A stretch of DNA of 8,008 bases from CAZTZL01 sp964617625 (GCA_964617625.1 CAZTZL010000113.1:1-8008), one strand, 5' to 3'; positions 1-7,469 are shown, numbered from the stretch's first letter. The notes: generated from the letters alone by a model not told the origin. Numbers and translations: made by a program.

Positions 1-2324
1 GCATTCACCTCTTCCTGAACGGCTTTGAGCAGGTCCATCAAATCATAGGGTTTTTGCAGGAAACGAAATCCTCTGTCCTTGATTTTTTTCCATCTGGATT
101 TATGATCCGTATAGCCGCTGCTAAGAAGCACCCGCAGGGCCGGCCTTTTTAAAAGCAGCTGGTCCACCAGATCAATTCCATTGGTATCGGGAAGTACGAC
201 ATCGCTGACTACCATATCAAAGTCGCCTCCCTTGTCTTCGAACACACACAATGCTTCTTCAGCACTGCCCGCCGAATAGACGTCATATCCGATTCTGTCA
301 AGGCCTTTTTTCACATACTCCCGGACTGTTTTCTCATCCTCAACCACTAAAATTCTTTTCCCTTTTCCTGCAAAAGACTCAAGTGACATTTCTTCCCGCT
401 CTTCCTCTTTTAGCGGTTCACCTAAAAAGGCCGGCAGATAAATCTCAAATATCGTTCCCTTTTTCGCTTTACTGCATACTTTAATGCAGCCTTCATGCTG
501 TTTGATAATGCCATACACAACCGAGAGGCCCAGACCCGTTCCCTTTCCGATTGGTTTGCTGCTGTAAAAGGGTTCGAAGATATGCTCCATGATTTCCTGC
601 TTCATTCCAATTCCCGTATCGGATACGGACAGACGGACATACTTGCCGGGAGTTGATTCAGGGATTGATTTACACAATTTTTCATCCAGCACTACGTTTT
701 CTGTTTTGATGGTCATTACGCCGCCCTTATTCATGGCATCCCGCGCATTAACTGCCAGGTTCATTACCACTTGCTCAATCGTACCCCTGTCCGCCTGCAG
801 CATCCAGAGATCCTTTCCAGGATCCGTCTTGATTTTCACATCTTCTCCGATGAGGCGATGCAGCATTTTGGAAAGGTTTGCAATGGTTTTATTGAGATTT
901 AAAGTGACAGGTTCCATAGGATGTTTCCGGCTGAATAACAAAAGCTGGCGAGCGACATCCGCTGCATGGGCAGCTACCATGTGAATGTCTTTCAATTCAC
1001 CAAAAAGTGGATCGGATTCATCTACTTCCATCATAGCCAGATCTGCGCTGACCTGAATAGCCGTCAGCAGATTATTGAAATCATGCGCAATACCGCCTGC
1101 GAGAATACCAATGGCCTCCATTTTCTGAGCCTGATGAAGCTGCGTCTGCATTTTCTCTTTTTCTTCCTCGGATTTTTTATGATCAATTTTGGATCGTAAA
1201 ACATGGATACCGAATGTTAAATCCCCTGCAAGTTCGTCAAGAAGTTTGACTTCCTCGTTGTTAAAAACCTCTTTTTCTTTTGCATATATATTCAGTATGC
1301 CAATCATATCATTATTCATTGTCAAAGGAAGAGAAATAAGAGAAGCGCATCCATGTTTCAATGCCCTGTTTCTCCAATCGACAGATTCAGTGTAATCAAA
1401 AAGGTTTTTTGCTACATAGGGCTTTTTCGTTTTAATGACATGAATGACTGGATGGGAATCTTCGGTATGTTCATCAGGAACAACTTGAATTTCATCAATC
1501 AGTTCGTCTGAAACATTTCCGGCTTTCGAAACGGTACGGACAATGTGCCTCTTGTTCTTTTCTTCAAAACCGATCCATACACTGTGATATCCGCCAACAT
1601 CCAGAATGATCTGACAAATACTGTCTAAAAGATCCGATTCATTATCGGCCCTGACAATCACCTGATTGCATTCCGTTAATGTTTTCAAAGCACAATTGAC
1701 ACGGCGGAGTTCCTCTTCGATCCGATTACGCTCCGAAATTTCCTGTTGAAGCAGGGAATTGGATTTCATCAGTTCGGCAGTCCTCTCGGAGATCAGTTTT
1801 TCCAGTTCATCGTGCGCTTTTTTCAAATCTTCTTCGGCACGGCTTTTTTCATTGATCAGGTTTTGAGCATATATACTGAACAGAAAAATAATAAAAACGG
1901 CCAGAAGGCGCATCCAGAATCCCATGGCATCCGGCATAAGAATCCGCTGAAAAATCGATCCATGTCCCCTTCCATAGATCAATACATCGCGAATCGACTC
2001 GAGTACCCAGTAAAGAGCACCAAAGGCAAGGCCTGAAATAATAATTCTATTAGGTAAACGCGGCCGGGACTCTTTCGATGTTTGTTCTTCAATTTTTCCT
2101 TTCAATGTCTGAACATAGGTGCTGAAAAGCAGCAGCACACAAACAATGAGAAGCCGCATCCAGAAAGACATGGGGTCCGGGGAGAAAATTCTCTCCGACA
2201 GGGACCCCTTGTTAAAAACAAACACATCTCTTATCGATTCCAGTATCCAGTAAACGATACTGAATCCAATACCGGCGAAAATCATGCTGATTTTCTTTTG
2301 AGCATTAATTCCTGCCATTTTCAT
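1..2324 (-). CDS. Hybrid sensor histidine kinase with GAF and receiver domains (3' end beyond window)
   Basis: This frame stays open for 774 codons and runs off the left edge, so the stop codon is not visible. The start at 2324 has a GGGAG ribosome site (2334-2338) nine bases upstream. Seen in order: two copies of a paired membrane-helix module (residues about 16-75 and 96-157), a charged coiled coil (about 157-206), a GAF-like domain (about 209-378), and a HisKA domain with the phospho-acceptor motif GGIAHDFNN (His414). The ATPase domain has N526, the DTGIGM box (569-574), FEPFYSSK (583-590) and GKGTGLGL (593-600). The receiver (about 656-772) has acidic E662/D663, phospho-acceptor D708, S735/S736 and K758. 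All catalytic residues are present, so it should autophosphorylate and pass phosphate to its own receiver. No HPt or output domain is visible; the receiver fold is nearly complete at the edge, so the stop is probably close. The gene lies 57 bp downstream of the usher-like gene with no terminator between them, suggesting cotranscription. The signal sensed is unknown. Confidence 0.95.
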   Translation of the reverse strand, partial: MKMAGINAQKKISMIFAGIGFSIVYWILESIRDVFVFNKGSLSERIFSPDPMSFWMRLLIVCVLLLFSTYVQTLKGKIEEQTSKESRPRLPNRIIISGLAFGALYWVLESIRDVLIYGRGHGSIFQRILMPDAMGFWMRLLAVFIIFLFSIYAQNLINEKSRAEEDLKKAHDELEKLISERTAELMKSNSLLQQEISERNRIEEELRRVNCALKTLTECNQVIVRADNESDLLDSICQIILDVGGYHSVWIGFEEKNKRHIVRTVSKAGNVSDELIDEIQVVPDEHTEDSHPVIHVIKTKKPYVAKNLFDYTESVDWRNRALKHGCASLISLPLTMNNDMIGILNIYAKEKEVFNNEEVKLLDELAGDLTFGIHVLRSKIDHKKSEEEKEKMQTQLHQAQKMEAIGILAGGIAHDFNNLLTAIQVSADLAMMEVDESDPLFGELKDIHMVAAHAADVARQLLLFSRKHPMEPVTLNLNKTIANLSKMLHRLIGEDVKIKTDPGKDLWMLQADRGTIEQVVMNLAVNARDAMNKGGVMTIKTENVVLDEKLCKSIPESTPGKYVRLSVSDTGIGMKQEIMEHIFEPFYSSKPIGKGTGLGLSVVYGIIKQHEGCIKVCSKAKKGTIFEIYLPAFLGEPLKEEEREEMSLESFAGKGKRILVVEDEKTVREYVKKGLDRIGYDVYSAGSAEEALCVFEDKGGDFDMVVSDVVLPDTNGIDLVDQLLLKRPALRVLLSSGYTDHKSRWKKIKDRGFRFLQKPYDLMDLLKAVQEEVN
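1854..2279 (-). repeat. Tandem duplication of a two-helix membrane module inside the histidine kinase
   Basis: The kinase N-terminus contains the same module twice, at residues about 16-75 (2100-2279) and about 96-157 (1854-2039), with a linker of about 20 residues. Both copies share GxxF(x)3YWxLESIRDV, then a polar loop with RI(x)2PDxM, then FWMRLL(x)nFSxYxQxL. Each copy probably contributes two transmembrane helices with the ESIRD and PD-FWMR segments near the membrane surface. Copy two has two extra residues in the loop. The divergence indicates an old duplication, not an assembly artefact. Confidence 0.85.
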
Positions 2325-2381
2325 TTTACTTTTCTCCCATTCATGTCAACTGTGAAATTTTGATCTCATCTCAGTTCTTTT

Positions 2382-5252
2382 CTATTCTCTGACATCTTCC
2401 TTGAGTGTGCCGCCCTCTTGAAGGAATTGAATTCTTCTTCGTTTGGGTACAACTTTTACTTCGATCTCTGCTTTCTCGCCCGGCTTGAATTCCAAATCAT
2501 ACAATTCTTTTTGAATATGATAATATTCGGGTAAATTATACGGATAAACCTTCATTGTCCATTTCCCGGGACGAAGCTCTTCGAACGAAAAGCGTCCCTC
2601 AAAATCGGTGATCCGGCGCTGCACTTCATCCTCTCGTTTCAGTTCTACGAGTATGTTCTGCAACGGATAATCTTTGACGAGTTTGGTTTTACCATTGGTA
2701 ATATATGTTTTCACATCGCTATTTGTATTTTTGCCATTTTTGGAAAGTCCACTTCCATTTTTAAAATTCTTTCCTTTATTGTTCCCCGCGACATAATAAT
2801 CGTCCATGTACTCATGCATCTTTTCCGCGCTGAAATGATCGGAAGAATCATTCACGACGGTATAGACCATCACCTGGCCGGAAAATAGTGCCCCATCCGT
2901 AACATTTAGTTCAATAACCTGTTCATCTCCCCCCTGAACCGTAATATCCATGGGTGTTTTCTGAACAGTCACACGATTGAGACCGATCTTGGCTTTATCA
3001 AGGCTCAAAAAATAAGAGTTTGGTTTGAGTGCCGGGAAAACAAAATATCCGGTTTTATCCGTCACCGCCGTGGAACCATTGATCCGAAGGATCAGATCTT
3101 TCACCGGGTTCCCGGTCGCGGCGTCGTGCACATGACCTTTCACGATCCCTGTATTCTTTTTATGCGCCACAGGAATGCCGATAGGAATTGTGTAGTCGAT
3201 TAATGCTGCAGTCTCTTTTTTCTCTGAAGAAAACCGGAGCAGCGAATGGCGCAACCGCGCCACAATTTTATGTCCATTGGGCAATGTCTGCTTGAATTGT
3301 ACTTCAAAAAGATTTCTGTCCCTGTATGATTCTTCAGGAGAATAATTGTTCTGAAAATTTAAATTGAACGAGCTCTTCTCCCCGATACGAATGGAAGCAT
3401 AAGCACCAATCGTAATCTGTTTTTCTTTTTCCCCGGAATATCGGATATTATCATCATAATAGAGATAGCCTCTGTAATTTTGATATTTATTGGGATTGAA
3501 TATCAGACTGAGAGTATACTGGCTCATCGATCTAATTTCTTTTAGAATGAAATTCTCGGTTGCACCCGTCGCGGCTGTCGCCTGAAAATTGAATTTGTTG
3601 ATGGACTGCCTGATTCCCAAACGATACGACGTTTCTTCGTAATGAAATTTCGGACTCTCAAAACGGTCTTTCCGGTAATTGTTGGTCCAGTCAAGAGTAA
3701 GATTGGTGTTCCTGAAAGGGCGATAGAAAAGTCCAATTTGTTTATATTCGGTATAAGGAGCGGAATAGCGTGTCGTATCCACATCGAAGTTTTGCTTTTC
3801 GTTCCGATAACTCCCATTCAACCGAAGATTGTTACTCAAATTCAGGGAAAGACTGCTGGAAAAGAGTTTTGTATCCCGGTAATACCCCGGAAATTTCGAA
3901 TCGGCTCGAATGAGATTCAAAAAGAAGACAAACCATTTCTGTTGTGTATTGAATTTGGCCCTGTATCCGTTTTGATTTTTATCATTGTTTTTCCCTGCTG
4001 CCAGTTCAAGTTCAATGCTGGTATTTTTCATTGGTTTAATTTGGCTTTCCAGACTGACAACATCTCCCTCTACGTTATCAATGCTTTTCTTCAGATAGTG
4101 GATCCCGACAGTATTATCCTTTTCCCACTTGTACTTTATAAAGGCAGCGATATGTTCTTCCCGAGGGCTGAGCCGCCGGGTTTGAAGATAATAACTGCCC
4201 ATCTGAAATTGTTTCCATTCTATATCACCCTCAACACCCCGGCCGTAACGGGCGTTCTCAAGAAGCGGAGTCAGCGAATAACTTCGATCACCCATATGAA
4301 GTGCCGCATGTTTGGTCCAGTAGTTGATCACATACTCATCGTATTCAGCCAAGATGGAAGTTTCATAGATATCCGGCCCTCTGAACCGAAAATCGATAAA
4401 CTTGTCGCCAGTTTCATTCAACACGCCTTTACCGGAATATTCCCCCTGCAGTCCCGAGTTGGTTTTGGAATCATTTTGTGTGACATATCTCAGAGAGAGT
4501 TTCGTCGGCAGGCGGAAATATTTATCTTCCTTTCCCGATATTCTCGGATACATTTCGACTGTGCTGAAAGTTGTGGTTTTTATCTGTTCGTCATCATGCA
4601 ACTTGGCAGTAAATTGAAGCCGATGATATACCTTTTTCGCTATATGGTTGCGTGTTTTAACATGCACTGTCACATATCGTGATTCGCCGGGTTGCAGTTT
4701 GAAGGACGGACAATCAATTTGGCAGGGATAGTCCCGGTCGCTCTGTACCTCGATATCGATGGAATCTGCCGCATTGCTTTCATTGACCACGACAAAAATA
4801 TTTTGATATTCATCATTGGCGACTGCATATTTCGGAGATTCAAACAAATATGCCTTCAGCTCTTTCACTGGCAGAACAAGAACCTGAACCGTATAAAAAT
4901 CGCTGATTTCAGGAAATTCCCGGCCTCTGATTCTGTAAGTAATTTCATACTCGCCTGCCAGAGCTGTTTGGGGGACAAAAAAGCTGACCAGTTTAATCTC
5001 ACTTTCATTTTTATCGAGTTCAAATTCAAAATCGTTCGTGATCAGTTTCCAGCCTTCCGGAAGATCAACCTGGGGAACAAAGTACTGCTTGGGCGATCCG
5101 GTGTTTGTGATATGGAAAACTGTGGTGACAGTTTTTAACGGATCGGTTTCGATCAGCTCTTTGCTTCCCGGCCGGACTTCAATCTTCCCCTGAGCGGCAA
5201 GAACAGTCGCCGTCAGAAGAAGCAGAAGAAATATAGTTTTAAACTTTTTCAT
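2382..5252 (-). CDS. Usher-like outer-membrane beta-barrel protein with Ig-like N-terminal and transthyretin-like C-terminal domains
   Basis: The product is 956 residues from the ATG at 5252, chosen because it begins a classic signal peptide (MKKFKT, a run of leucines, cleavage near LAA-QG). An in-frame TTG at 5273 would add seven residues; neither start has a good ribosome site. Residues about 23-128 resemble a NEW3-type Ig domain (HITNTG, LPEGW, PQTALAGEYEI). A second Ig-like domain spans about 130-235 and holds a close cysteine pair (C177, C181). Residues about 240-692 are rich in short alternating polar/aromatic segments separated by turns, as in an outer-membrane barrel. Residues about 702-785 form a carboxypeptidase-regulatory-like sandwich (GHVHDAATGNPV, TDKTGYFVFPAL). 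A second such domain (about 788-940, TDFEGRFSFEELRPGKW) is interrupted by an Asn/Gly/Lys-rich insertion. Soluble domains on both sides of a barrel match the layout of pilus ushers such as FimD and PapC, and length is in their range, but no classical usher motif or plug was recognised. Chaperone-like and subunit-like genes lie just upstream. Other options are a different secretion pore or a large surface barrel. The role as usher is inferred. Confidence 0.8.
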   Translation of the reverse strand: MKKFKTIFLLLLLTATVLAAQGKIEVRPGSKELIETDPLKTVTTVFHITNTGSPKQYFVPQVDLPEGWKLITNDFEFELDKNESEIKLVSFFVPQTALAGEYEITYRIRGREFPEISDFYTVQVLVLPVKELKAYLFESPKYAVANDEYQNIFVVVNESNAADSIDIEVQSDRDYPCQIDCPSFKLQPGESRYVTVHVKTRNHIAKKVYHRLQFTAKLHDDEQIKTTTFSTVEMYPRISGKEDKYFRLPTKLSLRYVTQNDSKTNSGLQGEYSGKGVLNETGDKFIDFRFRGPDIYETSILAEYDEYVINYWTKHAALHMGDRSYSLTPLLENARYGRGVEGDIEWKQFQMGSYYLQTRRLSPREEHIAAFIKYKWEKDNTVGIHYLKKSIDNVEGDVVSLESQIKPMKNTSIELELAAGKNNDKNQNGYRAKFNTQQKWFVFFLNLIRADSKFPGYYRDTKLFSSSLSLNLSNNLRLNGSYRNEKQNFDVDTTRYSAPYTEYKQIGLFYRPFRNTNLTLDWTNNYRKDRFESPKFHYEETSYRLGIRQSINKFNFQATAATGATENFILKEIRSMSQYTLSLIFNPNKYQNYRGYLYYDDNIRYSGEKEKQITIGAYASIRIGEKSSFNLNFQNNYSPEESYRDRNLFEVQFKQTLPNGHKIVARLRHSLLRFSSEKKETAALIDYTIPIGIPVAHKKNTGIVKGHVHDAATGNPVKDLILRINGSTAVTDKTGYFVFPALKPNSYFLSLDKAKIGLNRVTVQKTPMDITVQGGDEQVIELNVTDGALFSGQVMVYTVVNDSSDHFSAEKMHEYMDDYYVAGNNKGKNFKNGSGLSKNGKNTNSDVKTYITNGKTKLVKDYPLQNILVELKREDEVQRRITDFEGRFSFEELRPGKWTMKVYPYNLPEYYHIQKELYDLEFKPGEKAEIEVKVVPKRRRIQFLQEGGTLKEDVRE

Positions 5253-5325
5253 GATTATAGTGGTTTGCCACAATTCGTATCTTTAAAAATTATAATTGCC
5301 TAAGTTCTTTTTCCATACCTGATTG

Positions 5326-5341
5326 TACAAATGATGTGCCA
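5326..5341 (-). promoter_or_regulatory. Candidate sigma-54 (RpoN) promoter for the usher-like gene
   Basis: On the minus strand the sequence reads TGGCAC, five bases, then TTGTA. The sigma-54 consensus is TGGCAC-N5-TTGCA, so the -24 element is perfect with correct spacing, while the -12 element has GT instead of GC. Transcription would begin near 5316, giving a leader of about 65 bases before the start at 5252. It lies downstream of the terminator that ends the preceding operon, where a new promoter is needed. A single match of this quality can occur by chance in AT-rich DNA. Confidence 0.35.
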
Positions 5342-5550
5342 ATAAAAAGGAGAAAAGCAATTGTGAAGATAACTTAAAATTTGAGGCGGGAATTAACTGA
5401 TTTTTTACAATTTTTCAGGTTAAAGTCATTCCAAAATGAACAGTGGTTTCACATTGAAAAATATGAACTAAAGACCAGATCGAACAATAATTTTATTGGA
5501 ATTTATCTTACTTAAAAAACAAACAACTCCATAAATGATATAGATCTCAC

Positions 5551-5602
5551 TATTAAAAATACGCCCCCTGTTATCCCCATCAAGGGGGAAAACAGAGGGC
5601 GT
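5551..5602 (-). terminator. Rho-independent terminator of the subunit-chaperone operon
   Basis: On the minus strand a 12-bp stem (5591-5602 with 5561-5572, one G-U pair) encloses an additional short C4/G4 stem and is followed by ATTTTTAAT (from 5560 downwards). It begins 42 bases after the stop codon of the chaperone-like gene. The opposite strand has no T-run, so it should act in the minus direction only. Confidence 0.85.
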
Positions 5603-5644
5603 TGATAATAACCAAAGATTATTCTTTAGTTCCTAAAAATATAT

Positions 5645-6451
5645 TTATTCTTTCATCTCAACAGTATACTGGATGCCAAAAAGATCTTCGTGTCCGCAGT
5701 CCGCGACAATCAAAGCCTTATAGGTTCCTTTTGTAACTCCCTTCAATTGAATCTTATATCGAACCGATGTTTCGGGATAAATTCGGTAGGACCCTCCGTC
5801 AAAAGTCCCCTTGTTTTTTCCTTCGAGATCGTACAACTCAACCCATACATCCGGCCTGAGCAACCTTTCACCTGTGTTAATAACATCGATTTGAAGAAAA
5901 CGGTTCTCCTGTTCCCTGATTAATTTCGTGTCCAGAAATTGTAACTGCCTCTCTCCGGTGTTGCCGATATTCGTGATCATTTGAACGCCGTACCGCATCA
6001 CCGTAGTGATGCCCACGCTCCTTTCCGGCATGGATTCCGGCGTAATCTCCGGAACAGACTGCACCATCATCATGCTCCAGTATGTTCCTGCGAGTGTATC
6101 CACCGGCGGGACATGCACCTCATAGTTGACAATCACATTTTCTTTTGCGGGAATCTCAAATTCTTTCGGACTGAATTGAATCCAGCCGGCATTGGACCGC
6201 GGAAGCATTCCCGGGTCACCGTAGTCACTTGAACCTTCATGATTAAAGGTATAATCGGTCTGATAAATTCTGACCCTCTCCTTTTCGTCTCCCGTATTTG
6301 AAATTTGAAAAATACCCTGATAGGTTTCTCCGGGAACGGCCTCTTTTTCATAAGTGAGCCCGCCCATGACCGAAATACCCGCATTCAAACCACCGGCCAA
6401 ACTCACAACGAAAAAAGCCATTAATATTTTAAAAAGAAAATTGGTCTTCAT
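5645..6451 (-). CDS. Periplasmic two-domain Ig-like protein, probable chaperone of the locus
   Basis: The product is 268 residues from the ATG at 6451, preferred because GGGTGAG (6455-6461) lies just upstream; an in-frame ATG at 6463 adds four residues and has a poorer site. A signal peptide covers about residues 1-24 (MKTNFLFK, hydrophobic core, ending GLNA). The mature part reads as two beta-sandwich domains: about 25-165 with a typical Ig pattern (PGETYQGIFQISNTG, then W90, FSPKEFEIPAKE, VPP, AGTYWSMM) and about 166-268 (QIDVINTGERLLRP, KGTYKALIVAD). Two Ig domains of this kind and size are found in PapD-type pilus chaperones (usually about 220-250 residues) and in the DUF916/DUF3324 proteins that partner WxL surface proteins. 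The conserved PapD anchoring Arg/Lys could not be placed with confidence. It is 18 bases downstream of a secreted subunit-like gene and ends its operon. Binding and folding those subunits in the periplasm is the likely role, by inference from fold pattern and context. Confidence 0.8.
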   Translation of the reverse strand: MKTNFLFKILMAFFVVSLAGGLNAGISVMGGLTYEKEAVPGETYQGIFQISNTGDEKERVRIYQTDYTFNHEGSSDYGDPGMLPRSNAGWIQFSPKEFEIPAKENVIVNYEVHVPPVDTLAGTYWSMMMVQSVPEITPESMPERSVGITTVMRYGVQMITNIGNTGERQLQFLDTKLIREQENRFLQIDVINTGERLLRPDVWVELYDLEGKNKGTFDGGSYRIYPETSVRYKIQLKGVTKGTYKALIVADCGHEDLFGIQYTVEMKE

Positions 6452-6469
6452 TTTCTCACCCATTCATCT

Positions 6470-6949
6470 TTAATTTTCAACGACTGTGTACGTAATGGTC
6501 CCGGAATAGATATCCGGAGGAACCTGAATAGACATACCCGTTAATCCGCATTGAACATTAATTCCCAAACGCCGTTTATTCCCCGTGAAAAACTGCTGGG
6601 AACCCAGTGTCACTTGCATCCAGCCAGTGCCTCCGCTGATCGAACCGGATCCGGATCCGTCCGATGTTCTCCTCACATAAACCGACAGGCCGCTGTACCA
6701 GTTGGTGACTGATCCCTGAATATTAACCGTCCAGTTTTTTCCCGTTTGCGTAATATCGACAGTAATCTGATCCGCAGCGCTCGGATACTGCGGATTGAGA
6801 TCGCTTCCCGGTCCGGCCTGTAAATCATTTTCATCGATGACCAAAGTCCAGTCTCCTGTAACACTAACATTAATAGCACGACCGTCCGGAATTATCCAGA
6901 TTATACAAAGAAGAATGAGTATCCATGATTTAAATATTTTTGGGTTCAA
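6470..6949 (-). CDS. Secreted beta-sandwich protein, putative fibre subunit (paralogue 2)
   Basis: This 159-residue protein starts at TTG: an in-frame TAA directly precedes the TTG and no in-frame ATG or GTG occurs before the signal peptide, so TTG is the only reasonable start. The signal peptide is MNPKIFKSW plus a hydrophobic core, cleaved near GRA-INV. The mature part begins with an alternating strand and the motif DWTLVIDENDLQAGPGSDL. It contains a Ser/Gly-rich turn (SDGSGSGSISGGTG) and ends with VPPDIYSGTITYTVVEN. It is plainly paralogous to the gene upstream (6964-7458), from which it is separated by 14 bases. The C-terminal PPDxYxxTxxYTV strand recalls the last strand of spore-coat-U-type pilin domains (GTYTDTVTV-like). 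No family was recognised with certainty; a minor or tip subunit of a surface fibre is inferred from size, export and the neighbouring chaperone-like and usher-like genes. Confidence 0.8.
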   Translation of the reverse strand: MNPKIFKSWILILLCIIWIIPDGRAINVSVTGDWTLVIDENDLQAGPGSDLNPQYPSAADQITVDITQTGKNWTVNIQGSVTNWYSGLSVYVRRTSDGSGSGSISGGTGWMQVTLGSQQFFTGNKRRLGINVQCGLTGMSIQVPPDIYSGTITYTVVEN

Positions 6950-6963
6950 TTACCATTCTCTAT

Positions 6964-7458
6964 TTAGATTTCTGTCACGGTATAGATCACCGTCGTTAAA
7001 TAAGTGTCCGGTGGAACCTGGACAGAAACGCCTCTCAAACGGTACTGCATGGCAATAAGATAACGGTTGCGGCTGCCCGTAAAATAGGGAGGAGCCGAAT
7101 CCAGAATTTCCTGGTACGATGTCAGACCGTTAATCGAACCTCCGAGCCCAATTCCGTTGGAACTGCGCCTCACATCCAGATGAAAATCACTGTGCCAGTT
7201 CACGTCTGACTTTGTGATATCCACCCGCCAGTTCCAGCTGGAAAATAAACCGCCGCTCTTCGTGACACTGACATAGACCTGATTCGTATTACTTTCGTAA
7301 ATGTCGACCAGATCGCTCCCTGCCCCGGATTGCAGATTGGTTTCATCGATTGTTAGAGACCATTCCCCGGAAACCGAGATCGATTGAGCCTGTGCTGTAT
7401 TATAAAAAAAACAACCCAGGAAAACAACAAAAATTAAAATCTTTATAAAATTGTTCAT
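6964..7458 (-). CDS. Secreted beta-sandwich protein, putative fibre subunit (paralogue 1)
   Basis: The ATG at 7458 opens a 164-residue protein with a clear signal peptide (MNNFIKIL, hydrophobic core, cleavage near AQA-QSI) and a GGCGG ribosome site six bases upstream (7465-7469). The frame extends upstream to an ATG at 7521, but that extension overlaps the terminator hairpin and would bury the signal peptide, so it is rejected. The mature protein starts SISVSGEWSLTIDETNL followed by QSGAGSDL, has VRRSSNGIGLGGSING in the middle and FTGSRNRYLIAMQYRL near the end, and finishes VQVPPDTYLTTVIYTVTEI. Each of these segments has a counterpart in the downstream neighbour (6470-6949). It is a probable extracellular beta-sandwich subunit whose final strand could take part in donor-strand pairing; the function is inferred. 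Confidence 0.85.
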   Translation of the reverse strand: MNNFIKILIFVVFLGCFFYNTAQAQSISVSGEWSLTIDETNLQSGAGSDLVDIYESNTNQVYVSVTKSGGLFSSWNWRVDITKSDVNWHSDFHLDVRRSSNGIGLGGSINGLTSYQEILDSAPPYFTGSRNRYLIAMQYRLRGVSVQVPPDTYLTTVIYTVTEI

Positions 7459-7469
7459 ATCGAACCGCC

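Larger units (their letters stand above)
5253..5644. other. AT-rich intergenic region between chaperone-like and usher-like genes
   Basis: No convincing gene lies in these 392 bases. The right end holds the terminator of the upstream operon (5551-5602). Reading toward the usher-like gene, the stretch 5342-5550 is AT-rich without a recognisable element, followed by a sigma-54-like site (5326-5341) and an isolated TATAAT (5289-5294) that lacks a convincing -35 box. Immediately before the usher start is a small palindrome, GTGG-CAAA-CCAC (5260-5271), occupying the place where a ribosome site would be expected. Confidence 0.7.

Noticed and set aside
589..1199. Plus-strand open frames opposite the kinase ATPase and HisKA regions
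   Set aside because: The minus strand encodes unmistakable kinase motifs here; the plus-strand frames lack any coherent protein features.
3642..4682. Open frame of 346 codons on the plus strand
   Set aside because: It lies entirely antisense to the usher-like gene, has no domain pattern, and reads as the shadow of biased codon use in the real gene.
5254..5259. TATAAT one base before the usher start codon, as a -10 box
   Set aside because: Transcription would begin inside the signal-peptide coding region, and there is no -35 box at proper spacing.
5253..5273. TTG start for the usher-like gene at 5273
   Set aside because: It adds seven residues ahead of a canonical MKK signal peptide and has no better ribosome site; kept only as an alternative.
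5425..5460. Imperfect dyad (ATGTGAA ... TTCAT) upstream of the sigma-54-like site, as an activator site
   Set aside because: The half-sites are short and unequal, and such matches are common in AT-rich DNA.
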